Of a stretch of 42,173 bases of DNA, positions 40,672 through 42,173 are shown one piece after another; position 1 is the first letter of the stretch; every line of letters begins with the position of its first letter. The notes beneath the pieces are model-generated. The model was not told the DNA's origin and searched no databases. It was given only the letters and a program-made list of their open reading frames with translations. The stretch lies in assembly GCA_946402065.1 (NCBI GenBank), contig CAMIVR010000028.1, positions 1 to 42,173 of the forward strand, written 5' to 3'. This DNA comes from an uncultured Brevibacillus sp. (lineage in GTDB: Bacteria; Bacillota; Bacilli; Brevibacillales; Brevibacillaceae). The position numbers were made by a program, and so were the translations under genes.

Positions 40672-42173
40672 ATGGCTACTGGCGGTGTAATTAACACGCA
40701 AGGCTCACAGCGCAATCAAAGAATAAGTGTCGTTCAGGAAATCCTGCTGCTTGGCGGAGGAGTGGTCTCATCGGTGCAGTCTTTTTCCGGCAAGGGCTGG
40801 GCGACGTTCGACAAATTCGGCGACTCGGTCGCCAAAACGTACGATACGGTCAAAAAATTGAACAAGGAGCTTGGCGGTGTACCAGACAAGCTGGTGAAGA
40901 TCGTCACGGGCGGGTTGACCGTCGAGTCTCTGATGGCCGAAATCAAAAGCGAATCGCGTCTCGTCGGCCAGTACGCGGCGAAGGGACACAGCCCGGAGCA
41001 GATCGCCCGATATCGCAAGGATGTGCACAACATCCAGATCGTCAATCCCGATCTGAAGGCGGCAGATGCCGGCGGGTTGCTTACCAGAAGCCTCGAATTA
41101 GCTGGCAAGTACGGTACGATATTTGCCGATCATGCGGCTGGCCTGGCGAAAATGAACGGGGCGGCACCTGAAGAGATGCTGCAGGCGATGGTGAAGATTG
41201 CCAATGCGACCGGAGTTAACGATCCCGAGCGACTGGCGAACGCGATTCAGCACATGATGAAGGACGGCAAAAGCATTGACAACGATCTCCTCAAAGCCGT
41301 TACGGAAAACGCCGACTTGCTGGGCAGATTTATCAATTCCCCGGAAAAGCTGGCGACAGCCGTCGAGGCGATGAGCAAAAACGGGATTAGCGACCCCAAA
41401 CAGGCTTTTTCAGCCATTGAGCAAATGGTGAAGCAGTTCGACGGTCAAGACAGCTTGAGCAAAATTCTCGCGAAGTCGTACGAAGCCCAAGGCAGAAACA
41501 AGGATGAGTCGGGGGCAGTAGGTCGCGCGGAGGGGGAAAAGCTGTTCCGGCTGCTGCATTCCAATGACCCGAAGGAAAACCAGAAGGCAATGGCCCAACT
41601 GATGCACGATCTCGTCTTCCTTAAAGACAAGAACATGCTCGACGCCGTATTGAAGGAAACTGGCGGCGGTGATGTGCAGCCACTGATGGACAAGTACCTG
41701 CCGTTTATGCGCGAACTGACGCAGATTGCGACGGGGAATCAGAAGGTGACGGTCAGCAACGACTATGCAGCGGGCATGCAGAGGATGAAGGAGGAAGATC
41801 CGTTTGACGCGCTCGCCCAGGCGCAAAAGCGTCTGGAGGTGACGCTCGTCGACCTCGGCGGGAAAATCGTCAAGGACGTTTTGCCGTATATAACGATGTT
41901 TGCCGACGGACTGGCCAAAGCAGCCGCTTTTGTCAATGAGTCGGAATTTGGCAAGCTGGGCGTGGAAATCGGCGGGCTCATCGTTGGCGCTGGCATATTA
42001 ACCTACAAGCTGCGCAAATTTTTCACTCCTGACAAAAAAACTGCTGGTGGGGAATGCTGCTGTTGCAGCCCGGAAATGGGCGGAGGGCAAGGGAAGCGCC
42101 GCAGCAAGCGCAACAATCGACAGCGCCCGCAAGCTGGCAAGAACAAACCGACCAGTCAACCAAGTGGTGGCGG
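40672..42173 (+). CDS. Phage tail tape measure protein, N-terminal part (cut by window edge)
   Basis: At least 500 codons, open to the window end. The protein is helix-rich, with repeated amphipathic stretches (SVAKTYDTVKKLNKELGG, ESLMAEIKSESRLVGQY) and a likely membrane-spanning segment near residue 430 (FGKLGVEIGGLIVGAGILTY), as in tape measures that set tail length. AAGGAGG (40658-40664) precedes ATG 40672. The last about 45 codons turn Cys-rich (four Cys in a row) and then strongly basic, unlike the rest. Confidence 0.88.
   Translation, partial: MATGGVINTQGSQRNQRISVVQEILLLGGGVVSSVQSFSGKGWATFDKFGDSVAKTYDTVKKLNKELGGVPDKLVKIVTGGLTVESLMAEIKSESRLVGQYAAKGHSPEQIARYRKDVHNIQIVNPDLKAADAGGLLTRSLELAGKYGTIFADHAAGLAKMNGAAPEEMLQAMVKIANATGVNDPERLANAIQHMMKDGKSIDNDLLKAVTENADLLGRFINSPEKLATAVEAMSKNGISDPKQAFSAIEQMVKQFDGQDSLSKILAKSYEAQGRNKDESGAVGRAEGEKLFRLLHSNDPKENQKAMAQLMHDLVFLKDKNMLDAVLKETGGGDVQPLMDKYLPFMRELTQIATGNQKVTVSNDYAAGMQRMKEEDPFDALAQAQKRLEVTLVDLGGKIVKDVLPYITMFADGLAKAAAFVNESEFGKLGVEIGGLIVGAGILTYKLRKFFTPDKKTAGGECCCCSPEMGGGQGKRRSKRNNRQRPQAGKNKPTSQPSGG

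Noticed and set aside
1..42173. tRNA, rRNA and CRISPR arrays
   Set aside because: No cloverleaf-like GTTCRANNC contexts, rRNA stretches or spaced repeats were recognised on either strand by eye; a tRNA or CRISPR finder would settle it.

Overview
The window looks like a chromosomal segment of a spore-former-type Bacillota, most like Brevibacillus or a relative in Paenibacillaceae. The reasons are AGGAGG-type ribosome binding sites, GTG/TTG starts, CcpA-, LexA-, Fur-, MntR- and PhoP-type sites of Bacillus character, and a PBSX-like contractile tail locus. The genus is an inference from gene style and cannot be proved from the sequence alone.

Layout. (1) 1-2.3 kb: a cut minus-strand gene, a Uma2-family nuclease-like gene and two tandem Crp/Fnr paralogues. 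(2) 2.57-9.49 kb: a complete vanG-like glycopeptide-resistance operon of the D-Ala-D-Ser type (vanR, vanS, vanY, ligase, vanXY, vanT) without vanU or vanW. (3) 9.5-12.4 kb: an acetyltransferase, a PIG-L deacetylase and a decayed toxin-antitoxin pair. (4) 12.6-18.35 kb: the upper half of a 3-hydroxyanthranilate meta-cleavage pathway (flavin monooxygenase, flavin reductase, 3-hydroxyanthranilate dioxygenase, ACMS decarboxylase, RidA-type deaminase, aminomuconate-semialdehyde dehydrogenase). (5) 18.5-27.4 kb: a patchwork of pentapeptide-repeat gene, truncated efflux pump, transposase fragment, 5'-nucleotidase, phosphonate-type ABC transporter split by a 144-bp MITE-like insertion, and a chimeric pseudogene. 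(6) 27.4-31.9 kb: IclR regulator plus the lower half of the same pathway (hydratase, acetaldehyde dehydrogenase, aldolase, decarboxylase). (7) 32-36.6 kb: a sigma factor behind LexA-like boxes, then divergent mntH and a PfeT/ZosA-like P1B-4 ATPase. (8) 36.8 kb to the edge: a contractile tail locus (regulator, small protein, tail terminator, sheath, tube, chaperone with -1 frameshift, tape measure), with no capsid or packaging genes seen.

How the parts work together. The van genes encode sensing, removal of D-Ala-ended precursors, supply of D-Ser and its ligation. The two catabolic blocks chain into one route: an aromatic amine, probably anthranilate, to 3-hydroxyanthranilate, 2-amino-3-carboxymuconate semialdehyde, 2-aminomuconate, 4-oxalocrotonate, 2-oxopent-4-enoate, then pyruvate plus acetyl-CoA. 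Both blocks carry cre-like sites. The tail locus and the sigma factor 4 kb upstream both carry LexA-like boxes just after their promoters, which suggests a DNA-damage-induced phage-tail-like particle (tailocin).

The strongest leads are the SOS-linked tail locus with its two sigma-like regulators, the slippery A-AAA-AAC site making a long chaperone form, the vanG-type operon whose VanT carries a tandem-repeat insert, and the MITE lying between phnD and phnC. I saw no tRNA, rRNA or CRISPR.
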